From positions 2,148,001 through 2,212,000 of the forward strand of contig NW_021163033.1 in NCBI RefSeq assembly GCF_004324835.1: a DNA stretch of 64,000 bases. The letters are read 5' to 3'. The position numbers and the translations under genes were made by a program. Shown in pieces: positions 32,785 through 46,188 of this stretch. Source of the DNA: Dendronephthya gigantea (Eukaryota > Cnidaria > Anthozoa > Malacalcyonacea > Nephtheidae). The first letter of the stretch is position 1. Each line of letters opens with the position of its first letter. A model generated the notes under the pieces. That model worked only from the letters and a program-made list of their open reading frames with translations, was not told the origin of the DNA and searched no databases.

Positions 32785-32829
32785 ATTGCGGGCTCATGTG
32801 TTGCGGGCTCACGTGTTGCGGGCTCATGA
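32785..32829 (+). repeat. Three-copy 15-bp tandem repeat
   Basis: TTGCGGGCTCATGTG occurs three times with one changed base and a shortened last copy. It falls inside a short frame as Leu-Arg-Ala-His-Val repeats, but no gene was recognised around it. Confidence 0.75.
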
Positions 32830-34820
32830 CATTAGCAGGAGTTGTAAGAGGTTATATGATACGCACCTCAATATGTCATTTATATTTTTGTTTCCCATGA
32901 AAAATATATTTGAACAAACTCCAGCCGAACAAATTGACGATACCGATGGGCTATTATTTTTGGCAAATAGTTCATGTAATTGATTTTTCATATGCCTATC
33001 AGTATTTGGCAAAAACAGCTTGGTAGCATTTTTGAAACGGGAAGTGGAACAATACTAAATTATATTGTCAACAGATTGTTTTCAAGTGACGCTCAAACCA
33101 AACAACTTGATTGATCTTTGATATAAACTTTAATTGCCTGCCGTATGCTTCGTCAGAATTACCATACAACAGTCAATAGCCTTCATATACGGATCCAAAT
33201 AAGGCGTAGTTACGACAAAACCACCTAAAGGGTGGGTCAATATAATTTATGGCATCCGCGCATGTTTTTAGGCAAGTAGCTTATATATTCAAATCTTCTC
33301 AAAGGCACTACAGAATCAATTTATCAAAGTCTATTTAATTATCCTGTTTTCAGGCGCGGCATCAACACAAACACAAGATTACCCATCATCTCCAAAACGT
33401 GAAAGGAATTTTGAGCCGCAGATACCACATTCAATGGGAATTTCCATTCAGTGAAACATTTTACAGTCGATTTTGTGCAATCACATTCTGTGCGGTCATG
33501 CAATGAAATTTGCTATATGTTCTGCTTCAAACGAAAGCAATATATAGGATATCAAATTCCTCGCGAATGTTTGCAGTGAATGGAAAACCAGTATAATAAA
33601 AGAATGAGCAAAGTTTTGATGTTTGGATATGCATGAATAAAGTATTTTGATTCGAAAGATTAATACAAAAAACAAAAATCTGTGTTGGACAAAATGTTGC
33701 TAAATGTCAAATCGATTGGGACTGATTTATCACTTCAGCTTCTGCTGTACACAATTACTCAAACAGTCAAAACAGAACGCTGTTCTGCCCTATAAATTGT
33801 CATGTGCATGTACTAACAAGAAAGGTTAGGATCAATACCAAAAACGTCTTGGTTCACTGTGGTTCACTAAAGTAGCTAAATATACTCTTTATATGAGCCA
33901 AATATCTCTTTTTAAAAATTGGGAAAACTTGCCACAGCGTGCATGGTGCTACAAAAAGCCTTTCGTGACTTCAACCTATCGGCCTACAAAGACTTGTCTC
34001 GACCAGCAAATATATTAATGAAGTATAAACATATTTGCACAATTTGGGTTGTTAATAATGTGTGAAAAACATCCTGAATGTGTTTAACTTGTAAGAACCG
34101 TGTCTGATGTGTCTAAGCATCTGTTAAGCTCGTTTGCAATGTCTATACACCGCAAAACTTGCCGGTGACACGAATTTTCAAGACATCCGTTAGTAAATTT
34201 GTCATTTTGGCCACGTTTGATATATTTAAGGAGCAGTGCGCAGGTATTCACCAATTACGATATTCTATTGTTTGGGTGGTCTATCAATGCGTCGATGACG
34301 TCGTATAGAATGTTTAAAACTTTACACCCTTCCGACCAGAGCCTACATACGCAGCAATTGTGATATAATCCGTTGTTGCATTCCTAACATTAGGGAGTAT
34401 AGTCTATTTTTCATATGTCACCGACAGCTGGCGAGTCATTCAAGGAGAGAATTGATTTCAGTTATACACAAAGCTGGGATTATCTCATCAATGAGCTATG
34501 GGAGTGCCGCAATAAAATTCTACTCAGACTATTCTAGCAGTATCAAATAAATTACAATACTATGAAAAAATATAAATTAAATCTTTGAAAACCGTCTATA
34601 ATGCAAGTTAGGCGACTTCCCATCTCAACTAGTAGAGAAACATGGAAAACCTCGCCTCTTTTACATCACAGTTACAAAGTACACGGTCATTTCGCTTCAA
34701 CCCACGCATTTGTCTATAAATTCTCAAATTGTCCCCGTTCAAAATAACAGGGGTTGCGGGCCTCCTTCGAATCCGATTCCAGTTACTTTTTATCTATGTT
34801 GATTAATTTTAATTTCTTTA

Positions 34821-35207
34821 GGGCTCGTTTACAATTGGGATTTTTGTTGCTATTTAATGTGCGATTATCTTCTTTGCATAGATCTGGGGCCGGTTGTATC
34901 AAGCCTGTTTAGCTTAACACTCTTACAACTCTCTTGAATGAGTCAACGTGAATATTATGCATTGAATATATAGTTGTAAACGGTATCTTTGTATTAAGGT
35001 TAAAAATATTTAGTTCGTTTGTTGAATAAAACGGCAGACTTGCTTTCTATTTTGAACTTATCCACCGTTTAAGCTAAACGGGCTTGATACAACCAAACCC
35101 TGATGTATAAGAATTGAACATCAGCAAATAGTTCACTCGTTCACAAGACGAAACGAACAGGTTTCGAAAGACGAAAACCACAGCAAAATTGCAAGTGTAA
35201 ACGGGCC
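34821..35207. mobile_element. MITE with GGGC(T/C)CGTTTACA ends, carrying a nested element
   Basis: The left end GGGCTCGTTTACA and the right end (reverse complement GGCCCGTTTACACTTGCA) are inverted and flanked by TTTA on both sides (34817-34820 and 35208-35211). Most of its length is the separate element at 34886-35100, so the original element was about 170 bp, close to that at 29733. Confidence 0.7.
34886..35100. mobile_element. MITE of the GGGGCCGGTTGT family, nested in another MITE
   Basis: The left end GGGGCCGGTTGTATCAAGCC continues into TGTTTAGCTTAA. The right end in reverse complement reads GGGTTTGGTTGTATCAAGCC, then CGTTTAGCTTAAACGGTGGA. The same arms occur at 45948-46188. It is about 215 bp, non-coding and AT-rich in the middle. 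Confidence 0.8.
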
Positions 35208-36034
35208 TTTACGATACAAAGGGTTATCATGCATACTGAAAACGAAGCAAGTTGGTCTCTTTTGCTTTGTGTATGTAATTTCTCAGTCAAAAAGTGCCAA
35301 TTGCCATGCAGCGTTCGGAGGTGCAGTTAGTCAACAGTCTTTCAGCAAAAACCATGTTCAAGACTTCAAGCAATGTACTTACTCCACACGACACGTATTC
35401 TCAGACTTGGCAATGATTCATTTTCTCGGTCGTTTCTATTTTCTTACTACTTATCTATCAGGGTTGAATCTGTTGAAATGAGTAATTTCAATAATAATAA
35501 TAATAAGTTTAAAGCAGTGACTCAGTTTTCACGAATGCATCGGATCCACAGTTATTTTCAAACAGTTAAATTTACCCCCCAACGGTGTGATTTTTGATTG
35601 CATTCCAAATTCGTGGTAAATTCAGACTGAAATAATCCCGTCATGGGAAAACACACCTTACCTTGCGCAATTGTATTCAGCGACGGATATTTACATAAGA
35701 CGCGGTTTTATTAAAATGTTCGGCAAAACATTTTCTAGATAAAAAACGATGAATTCATCATTCATGTATCAAACAAAAGCTGTTGTTGCAACAATGGACA
35801 TTCAGTATTTCATAGATTTAGATAATGCATGGATTTTCTCTGTATCATGTGCTGTATCAGCATTAACATGGCTTCTTGTGAGTTGTGAGACGTTTCTCAA
35901 AAAGTAGAAGGTCATGATCGCACATAAGGGTTACTATAATTACTCGTTACAAATAAATCCGCTCTGATAACGGTGGAGTGGTTATTATTCACGTCCTGTT
36001 TCAATATAGAACCAGTTATAGTTGTATTTCAATA

Positions 36035-36164
36035 CAAATCGAAAAGTTTGGTTTAGTTTGAAAGAAGTAACTAAAATTAACTTTGCTCGCGTGACTTTCA
36101 GGCAGTCTCCTGGGGGTGTACAAATGAAACGTGTTCCAAAAAAAGTATCGTGTATTGACATAAT
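36035..36164. repeat. 130-bp direct repeat, copy 1
   Basis: It is nearly identical, in the same orientation, to 39359-39492, with only a few substitutions and one 4-base insertion. It spans from CAAATCGAAAAGTTTGG to AAAGTATCGTGTATTGACATA. Both strands have short open frames, but no domain is recognised. The sequence beyond both ends differs between copies. Confidence 0.85.
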
Positions 36165-39100
36165 ACATCCTGTTCTCTTTGAGGAAGTGATTCCAGTGAC
36201 TGTTTGACCAAGATTTACTGACAGGGCGAACTTGTTTTCGTACAGAAATAGCCAGAGCTTTACTATAATGTACACAGAATATTGTCTTCGAAAAAATATC
36301 AGGTGTAATATTAAAACATTTTAAGGGGGTACATTCTTGAGAAACACATTCTGACAAAGACACTTCGATGAAATCCGGAATGTGTTTTTTACGCCGATGA
36401 AAACGTGCCAAAGGACACTAATATTGTCGTGATTAGAAAAATCTTATACTCTAGGATCAAACACCTCAATACACTTCACACTTCATTCAACATTCAGGTA
36501 TAATTTTTTATCAAGTTGGAGACATGCAACATTGTCATAATTTTCTCGAAGCTCATTTGTAATTATTTCAAAAATATATAAATAGATCTAGACTTTAAAT
36601 TTTACCTTAACTGGTTCAAGACTGACTTAAAATTTGAATTGAAAGATTTACTGACAGGTCTGAGCATGCATGCCTATTTTCTGTTAACACGCATTAAAGA
36701 TAGACTAATCATATAAGCAATATAGGAATTGTAAAGGAAATCATGTATGACCAAACACTAAGAGAACGTTTATTTGATTCATGCAAGCACTTTGTATATA
36801 TGCCCCTGAAATTTCCCCTGTAAAATTCCAAATTTGATTAATATAAGAGATTTCGGCGGTGTAACTAAGGCCATACTCGAATTACTAATAAATACATCCA
36901 GTGAACACATTTTTGGAAGGGAACACTCGTTACATAGTATACGTAGAAGAAATTCGCGTGCATGTGTTGTGTTGGCATTGTTAATAAAATTAAATTCTAT
37001 TAATGTAGTACTCGATTAAATATAACTTTATTAAATGTAATGACTGTCTGACCCCATAAATTGACGTACGAAGCATCTTCATATATTTGTTGTCGACGCA
37101 AAAAATACATGACATGCCATGTGCATATAAAATTACATTAACTAAAATTATATAGCACTGATCGTGAAACGCGTGCAATGGTGATTGATGTTCGAGTGGA
37201 GTGCTGGGTATATAGCTTGCCGCACATTCTGTGCGGCACGGATTACATTTTGGTCGCTTAATAAGCGTTCAGATTTCAGGTTTATAAATCATTCGTGAAA
37301 TCTTCGCATACAGACAATAATCGTGCAATAAATATGATGTGACCTCTATAAAGCTATACGCTGCAGAATAATGCTTGGGAAAATGAGATAGACCCCAGCC
37401 ATTCTTAATTGTGAGACCAAACACTTACGTGCATGCAGTACTACAGTCTGTATAGGTTTCAGTGAGTTTAAACTGACATATTATATTATATTCACGCGAT
37501 CCGCCAATATAGAAAGAAACTGAGAATGTACAATTAAGTTAAGAAAATGTTCATACTTTTAAGCTGTTATGAAAAATATTACAGCAGGTTATAATAAATA
37601 ATAATAGATACTAGAAGAATCACTCCAAGAATATATAAACGAGTTAAAATACTCGAAAATCGAATCCTTAAAATCGATCTGTTGACAACCTATTTTGATT
37701 TTCTCATTAATAAATTATATCATCATATCGCTGACTATGTTTTGAATCGTTTCCAATGAATTAATATAAAGACGTTTCACCATATATAGATTGGCATCCA
37801 ACCCCAAATATGCAAAATACCACACGTTGATTGAGATGTAAGTTTATGAAAAGGCACAAAGGTAACATACAAAGGTCATTCATATACAATATATCGACGT
37901 TTTTATATACTTTTCCCATGTCTATTGATGCTGTAATATTCGACTTCATATACCGGTAATTACCAATGGGATTAGTTTTAAGTACTTCCTACTTCAATTT
38001 TTCAGACACATGCATCTATTGTGCGTGTGATATATGTTTACACAATTCAAATAATTAGGAAGAACGTCCATGACGTAATGGCCACAAGTGTGAATTTTAC
38101 GAGAGATTGGGACTGTTGTTCACATCAAGATTATTTCCATTTTAAAAATTATAGGCGGGGGGTATACTTCAAATATCATGTAATATGGTTTGTTTTGTAT
38201 ATTGCGTGGTCTGCAAAGACGCCGCTGTCAACATACACCATAAATGCCAGCGTTTCCTCAATTTTCTCGAGTGCAGACGAAACATTAAGTGTCCGCAGAA
38301 TCTTCTCTCTAAACTACGTAGATTTATGACCCCCGTAATGACCTGGCAATAACTAAGGGTCAATTTGTTAAAGTGGTTTCTTTTGAAGAAACGCCTTTTG
38401 AAAAGGGGTATAGGGGAGGAATTTCCCGCGGAACGATATTATCAAGATTGCCTCCATTAAGGCTGCTCTAATCAGAATATAAGACATAGACAAGGTGTTT
38501 ATATATTTCAACAGAGTTAAAACATTCGTTCTCTTTAGCAAATTCACATTATATATGGGGTGCTATATATGCCTGTCCACAATGGTAAAACAAAAGTAGT
38601 TACATCAGTAACTTCAGTATGCATGTTATAATCATATGTATCAACTATCAATATAGACCGGCCTTTTCAGCTTCTATGCAAGTTAACCATTTCAAATCAC
38701 AAATCATACATTACCCCTGGTATCGATATAGGCATCTGTATTGGCAGCTAGGTTAAACACGGATAAAATTGGGATGGGGTACTAATTTTAGGCGTGCCGT
38801 TTTATTAATAGTGAATTTAGTACAGTGTAAACGGCCCAGCTATTTTTGACAGAAATTATGCATATATTTTGCGCACATGTGCGCATCGTAGATCACTAAG
38901 AGACACTCAGTGACCAGACATGTTTAAAAAAAGTAAAAATTTAGTAATTCGCGGCCACCGCGACCTTCACAGGCATACAAGTTTATGGAATATTTGTCAA
39001 CGGGATCAGAAGGCTATACATTTCGTGCACTGAAAGAATTTATTCTTTGAATCTCCGAAAATAATCCAGGTGATGACAAAAATACTGAATATAGAAACCA

Positions 39101-39358
39101 TGTAAAAATAACAATTTACTGAAAATATTCAAGGCGATGACAAGAAGAAATAGATATATTCCTGAATTATTTTTACATGAAATTTAACTCAAGTACCTAT
39201 ATACGCTGATAGACCTCCTCAGCTCGCATCCTATTACTGATAATCAACGCAAGAGTCAAGAGCAACAATTTATCCGGCTCTTTAAGGCAAATTTAAATCT
39301 CGGTCCTATGAAGTCAGTTAAATATAGAAAACTCTTTAAAGCTCGCCGCTCTCCTTAC

Positions 39359-39492
39359 CAAATCGAAAAGTTTGGCTTAGTTTGAAAGAAGTAACTAAAA
39401 TTAACTTTGCTCGCGTGACTTTCAGGCAGTCTGCTGGGGGTGTAGCTACAAATGAAACGTGTTCCAAAAAAAGTATCGTATATTGACATAAT
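39359..39492. repeat. 130-bp direct repeat, copy 2
   Basis: This is the second copy of the unit at 36035-36164, about 3.3 kb away. It includes a 4-base insertion (GTAGCTACAAAT where the first copy has GTACAAAT). High identity with abrupt ends points to a mobile fragment or a recent local duplication. Confidence 0.85.
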
Positions 39493-39953
39493 TATTGATA
39501 GATAAATAGATGCTTGCCTATTAATTATAAATAGTTGTTATAATGGAATAATAGAACTGATCTTACTTTGCTATTATTTGTTTCCTATTTTTACTTTCCT
39601 ACAAGCTAAATCGTAAGTTGCATGCAGAACGGAAGCGTAGGCTCGTGCTCAACACGGTCTGAAATTTAATATTTTTATAAAAACGGAAAACACTGCAGGC
39701 TATGCACTGAAGAAAAGCTGTGCCTTTTAAAGGCAAGGAAAAGCCTAAATCGCCGATCAGAACTTTTCGCGAAATGTAGTCATACAGAAAAATTCCACGG
39801 GGCAAAATTCACGAGCGGGCGCGCGCAACCAACGGGCATGCACGTGCACAAAGAACCGTTAGTGAATAGCGTCACCAAAATAAACAGTTGCCTGATGATT
39901 GCAAGATGCATGAAACTTAAAGTAGCAACTAAACTGTTTTAAGATTAAATAAA

Positions 39954-40065
<112 letters not shown>

Positions 40066-40068
40066 TAT

Positions 40069-40700
40069 TTTGTCCGCCGCTTTGTAATTTATCGAAAACC
40101 CAAATACTGATAAACATTCTCAGAACAGCGCTGGGATTAAACTATCAGAATCACCTACTCGCCAAATTCCAATATATGTATAAACTTATAGTCTATATAG
40201 AAAGCCTTGGGGAATATTAAAAGATTAATAATCTTTATAATTGTTTACATGGTCACTGATTATGTATTTAATCATGCAACCGAGTTTCTATGACGCAATA
40301 GATCGTAAAAAAACTGACTACAGAACGATACCGTATTTGGTGTTATTTTACATAATTCTATATCGATACAACCAGAAGTAAAATGGCCAGTTATAATTTG
40401 TCCGCCAGTTTTAAAATGAGTATAAGTCTATCCACAATCTAAATATTAATAAATCAGAATGGCAATGAAAGTACCCTGATCGCCTGCTTGACAAATTGCA
40501 ATACATACTAATCGAAAAAGCCTTATACCGGTGTATTAAAGGATTAAAAAACTGCATGATTGTTCACATGGTTACTGATGATGTATTTAGGGCATGCAAC
40601 CGAGTTTCTATGATGAAACTGAGATCGTAAACTGATCATAAGAAACTGGACGATATCGTGTTTGGTGTTATTTTACATACTTCTAGTCCTAGATCGATAA
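40069..40700 (+). repeat. Two-copy tandem duplication, unit about 330 bp
   Basis: The unit starting TTTGTCCGCC at about 40069 recurs at about 40398. The order of shared words is kept: GAAAGCCTT or AAAAGCCTTATA, then GTTTACATGGT/GTTCACATGGT, GCAACCGAGTTTCTATGA, GATCGTAAA, and TTTGGTGTTATTTTACATA. Identity seems about three quarters, so the duplication is not recent. No coding sense is evident. It begins directly after the (TA)n tract. Confidence 0.75.
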
Positions 40701-41278
40701 TTTCTTGTTTTGCCGGAAAATTGAAACGTAATATAGGTAATTGCTGAATTGTTATGTCTTCGGTTTTTTAAAAAGTTGGGATTAGTTTGACGTTCGTCAT
40801 TCTGCGTGCTTCACCGCTAGGTTGTGTTCAAAATTCCTGGTTGTTGGCGAAAAGAAGGGTATAAATCAAGGTAAGGCGCTACCTTTTGCGATGTAAACTT
40901 CTGCTAGTGAAAGTTTCAGTTCTCGCATTGGAAGTTTTAACGATAATTCCTAAGTTATAAGGATTCGCTGACGATATTCAGTAAGAGAACTATAACGTTT
41001 AATACGGTTATACATGCTTTATTATTGGCACAAATTTCTTAGAATTTACTGGCTATTTAAGATTTAGGTTCAGTAGCTGTGGTAAAAAAACTTTGATACT
41101 CAGTGAAGAACGAACTAAATAGTGGCCTCGCTGTCCATTTTACATCACTCTAAGTCTCTTTTGTATGTAAGAAAGGTCCATTTTTCATGTATATATAGTC
41201 ACTTTGAAAAATTCTTTTCAAAGCCGCCATATCACGTAAACCTGTATGCCGCATAAGCAAAATTCGATCTGACTGTCT

Positions 41279-41381
41279 GACTGTTTTGTAAGGTTATTAT
41301 ATTACAAGTTGTATCACTTGTATGTTATTATTGAAAAGCGCTGCTAGACGTGAAGTAATATAATAACCTTACAAAACAGTC
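41279..41381. mobile_element. 103-bp hairpin element with perfect 27-bp inverted ends
   Basis: The ends GACTGTTTTGTAAGGTTATT continue ATATTAC and are exactly complementary over 27 bp, around a loop of about 50 bp. It is probably a very small MITE. The perfect arms indicate either recent movement or selection on a hairpin. A microRNA-type precursor is a less likely alternative. Confidence 0.8.
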
Positions 41382-44300
41382 TTTTATGTCTCTCAAAATC
41401 ATCATGAAAGAATTTAGTGTCTTAGTTATGTACTGACTGTGGGATATTCAGCCGATGAGGATTAACACTTCTTAATCTAAATATCTCAATCGTCTTTAAC
41501 GTGAGGGCATTTATCGAATGTAATTTACACTGCATGTTTACGACACCGACAAAATTAAAACTGTGAAAATTCATAAACGCGTATCAAGGGAACACAAGTA
41601 TGCCTTTATTTTGTTTTACATGAAGTATAACGTAACGAGAAAAGCGGCTCAATGCACTCACGATAGCACTTGACCTCGATCAGAATGTTGCAATATTGAT
41701 ATAAGAACCGGATTGGACAATGTTGTGCTGCCCATGTTGTTCACAGCTGTCAACAACAATGAGAAATATTTTTAAAGTTTTAAAGATATTTAGAGTTGTT
41801 GACAAGTGTCCACAATATGGTGAACAATATGGACAGACTTTCTGACTGTGGGTATAGGAGCTATAAGGTACCCATGCAAGTTTTAGGATCTAGACACAAA
41901 GTATTTGACATTTTGACTCATAAAATGTTGTTCTATATCGGTCAGCTCAATAATTAAATGTGCATTTTAAAAGCTGTTTCTGAAATGTCATTTTTTTAGA
42001 ATTGATTCTGTGAATGAAATTGCATATCTTACTTTACTTATTCAATAATGACAAATTGGACATGCAGTTTTACAATACCATTAGGGTCACTATACTTAAT
42101 AATATTAATCTGACCTTACCATGTTTATATATGATTTTATCCACATACACAAAAAAAGAGCATTAATGTTATGGTTTTTGGCAATACTATACACATATAT
42201 AACAAATCCCATGGTGAGCTGAAAACGGACACACAAAATCAGGCATGTTTTAAGCTTGCGTTCATGAGAAAACGTTTCCAATATGCATGATATGCATATT
42301 TCCGTGCACGCGTGTTTCCAAATTCCAATATATGCTTGTTTGCACTGATGTGGTCTTTTCCTAACGTGACTGGTGACATTAGGCAGAACTGATTCGATTA
42401 ATCCTTATGTCAGTGATTCTATTTAGTACGTGTGTATTACGACTCGTAATCTGAACGACGTTTAGCAGACAAGAAATCAAGAACTATACGAAACAGCTTG
42501 TATAAGGCCTACATATAATCTAATTTCAAATTTTAATTCCTGCCATGAATTTGAACTGATTATGCTTATATCTGTTACTGCCTAAATAAATGATTATATT
42601 TTGTAAGGATATGTAGAATTTAAAACTTGAAAAAGCTATTTTTGCTGAACCCCCTTCCACAAAAAACTAAATTACTCAAATCAGCTTAGCATTTCACCAA
42701 ATCGAGTCTTGAAATAGAGCTCTGCGCTGATAAGCGACTACCGGAAGCATTTTTGCCGCGCATTTAAAGCCTCCTAAAATGGGTCGTTTTTTCCTTCCAA
42801 GGTAAGGGGGCGAATATTCTTTATAAAAAAACATGGCTGAAGCGGCAAGTCGACTCTATAAGGTTTCCTAATCGCAACATGGTTGCGACAGAATTAAATG
42901 GCAGAAATCGGAAATGGTTATAAACAGATCTCATTTTCAAGGCAAGCAAAATGCCTCATGAAACTATACCCGGCGGTTTGTTGCGAAATATTTTGACACA
43001 TTCTGTAATATATGTTCATGTATTGCTATAAAGAATGCAACTTTTCGTATTGGTTTCATATTTATTCCCTGTGGTTATTTGGGGTTTTCAAAACACATTT
43101 AGGGCATATCAAAGTAAACTTTCGCTTCCTGAGTCCGTCTATGATTCTCGATAAGGCTTGGTCATTAATTACGCTGGTTCAAATATAGAGTATATATTTG
43201 CATAATTGCGACCCAAATTTACACTCCTTTGCAGATACATAATGTTCACCAGAGCCCTCATTCTTTCCGGCAGCAAATCAGTATAGTGAGAAGGGATTGT
43301 GGAGATTACTAGTTTACTACGGGATTGATTGGGGATTTTAGACTGGAATCCTTTTAGACAGGGTCGACCGGGAAATTCTTGAGGATTTGCGAAGATTTTA
43401 AGGATTTTATAGGGATTTAAACGAACGGCGAATTCGTCGCCAAAAATTTCCCAAACATAAATCAATGAATGGCATATCTAATGCGAAATGATTATAATTC
43501 ATGATATTTCCTGTTTTCGTGCATATTTTCATATGTCTCGCGAAAACATAAAACGCGACAATTAAGTCGGGCTAATTATGCTGGCAAAAAGAGACCTTGC
43601 GGTATACCCGCCTTTAGCCCATAATCCCTAAAACAAGAATATGTGCGCAAAACTATATACGTCTTGTGACATGCACAGCGGAAGGAAGAATTGGGTGGAT
43701 TGTCTAGTTTGTGACGCTCAAACCAAGCTATTTGACACTTCGCTGAAATAGGAAATATACGTTCGATAAGTGAATCCGAGTACAATGTTTACGCGAGAAC
43801 ATTTTGACCTCCCAGATGCAAGGGCAGCTTTCAACCTTGATTGCATATGGTAAAAAAAACCTCAAACACTACTTGAGACCGTCAAATCTTCATATCTTGT
43901 CGCATTTTAAACGCTCTAAGCGTCAATAATCTGAAGAAAATGTAAACGCTTTAAGAAAATAGCATTCGCGCCCTTGAACTCTAAATTCGATGGCTCTATA
44001 TAGACTTAATATACGTCGCCATCGTTTTTATTTACTCGTTACCTCGAAACCGAAAAATAAAGCATATACCCTTTGGCTTTGGAATTTCAAGATCGCGTTT
44101 ATTTCTAAGACTCTAAAACCCGCTAATGTCTGCTAATCGCCTATGATCTCCCGGTTTTAAGACGATAAACGTTTTCTCCCTGGCTGTGAGATCCTGAGGG
44201 GATTCGGTATGACGGTGTACACGCATAGATGTACGTTAGTTTAAAGGTAAATCCGTCAAGTGGAGGGTGGATATACCTGGGTTTTATGTTCTAGATTGAG

Positions 44301-45947
44301 TTGTTTACGATTTTTTGCATGCCACGGCTTCGGGCAACGTTTTCAGTTAAGCTTCTTTTTTGAAATAGCAGCCATCAGGTCAAGACTGTCAGTTGAAGAA
44401 TGTTTTTCGTAGCCTGCGGTCCAGGTGATTAGTAACATTTAAGGCACTGAGTTACCACTTACCAACATCACAATGGAAAACCGTTTAAAAGTTGACGTTA
44501 TATAAACTGAATTCATGCAGTTCGCGTAATCTAGTCTGTTTTCTTCGATAAAACTCGCTTTGGTAAGCACATAAACAGCCCGTGAATGCATGTATGTTAT
44601 ATATATGATAATATAGAAAAACTCAATAAAATGTTGATAATGAAAATATTAGCGAAAACATGAAAGTCTTAAATATACTCATTTCTTACACCTATACATT
44701 TGAATTAATATCTTTCATAGAAGAAATAGTTTGGACTTTTGGTACAAATTCTGCGCCTGCCGAGAGGCTAAAAAATGTCAATGCATGGTTTTTTAAAAGC
44801 ACTTTATGTAGCTATTGCTATATGATTTCATCACTGTGATAAAAACAAAAAAATGTTGCTAAAGAATTTTTAGCTGGAATGTCCAATAATGTGAAAAGTT
44901 ATGTGAAAAATTCCCTCATAGAAAATGCACGCAATATAATCAAGTCACCGGAATTAACCTCGCCTAATATGCATGCAGGTCATAGCGTACGCGGACCTTT
45001 ATTATATACATACATGCATTCATTCATTCAAACAAAGCGTATATGAAACAGGCACTCATGACTTGGCTTTCTCGAAACTATGATTTTCAGTTCCTCATTC
45101 TTTGGCATGGAGTAAAGCATATTTTTATCATGACAATATAGGTTACGCAGTTTGCATGCATGATTGTGAGCGGATACGAGCCACATCGCAACCGCGGATG
45201 TTTGAGTTCAGAGTAACTTTTGAAGTTTTGTACATTCCAAATATAAAGTCGAAGACAGCATATGATAATTGTCACGGGAGGGCATGAGGGCGCGCATGAG
45301 GCCTGATTCTGGTTCTCATATTTTATCTAGTTACAAAAAAAAAAGAGAATTGCTCGTCACGATATTAAATCTCTATATTGAGGGCGATTTACGGTCAAGA
45401 ACACTGCTAAAATTAAGCTCAAGATGACGATCCATTTTATAATCATGACCATACGCTTGTTCAACTTCGTAAAACCCGTATTTAGCCACTGGGAAAACGA
45501 CCACAGGAAAAAGGTTGACTCTCGTTAACTTCCTATAGTTCAAAACGTTGATCGCCAGACTAACATGAAGTGAATCAAATACTATAAACGTTTTTAAAAT
45601 GGAGAATGTGCCACTGAATATATACATTTGTTTCGACTTCAACTATAGTGCAGTGTACACTCGTCAGGTTCAGGGAAATAAGATACTATTGCCAGTGGCA
45701 GTGTGCTTAATTGTAAACCGAGACTATAAGTTAGAGCTAAGGGAGGTCAATTTGGCGCGGGTCGCATGCATGCAGGTCCATGTAAAACTTGACTATACAA
45801 CTGCTGCCCTTGATCGTTTGAAATAAAAGTATTATTCATGAATATTGCTTCGTTTACTATAGTTCTAAAAGGCCAGCTGATCGGCGCTCAGCTAAACGGT
45901 GCATATATATATGTAGCTAATGGTATATAACATTTTGTTAACTAACT

Positions 45948-46188
45948 GGGGCCGGTTGTTCGAAAGGCGTTTAGCTTAAACGGTGGATAAGCCAAAGTTT
46001 AAGAATACTCTCATACATCCTGTGAATGACTGAACCTGCATCTTATGCATTTAATATGCACTTCCATTGACAATTAAACCATTTACATCGAAATATTTCA
46101 GCTCAGTTGTTCAATAAATAGATAATTTTGTTTTCCATTTTTGACTTATCCACCGTTTAAGCTAAACGCCTTTCGAACAACCGCCCCC
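45948..46188. mobile_element. MITE of the GGGGCCGGTTGT family, best preserved copy
   Basis: The left end GGGGCCGGTTGTTCGAAAGG continues CGTTTAGCTTAAACGGTGGA and ATAAGCC. The right end is nearly the exact reverse complement, ending in CCGCCCC. The arms are about 50 bp, the middle is AT-rich and the total is about 240 bp. It is the third copy of this family in the window, after 9273 and 34886. Confidence 0.85.

Noticed and set aside
36016-36411. Overlapping minus-strand frames of about 96 and 131 codons
   Set aside because: No domain was recognised, the frames overlap a dispersed 130-bp repeat, and no splice partners with agreeing phase were found.
45373-45642. Minus-strand frame of 89 codons with hydrophobic strands
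   Set aside because: The composition looks mildly protein-like, but there is no known motif, promoter or splice partner and an open frame of similar length overlaps it on the other strand.
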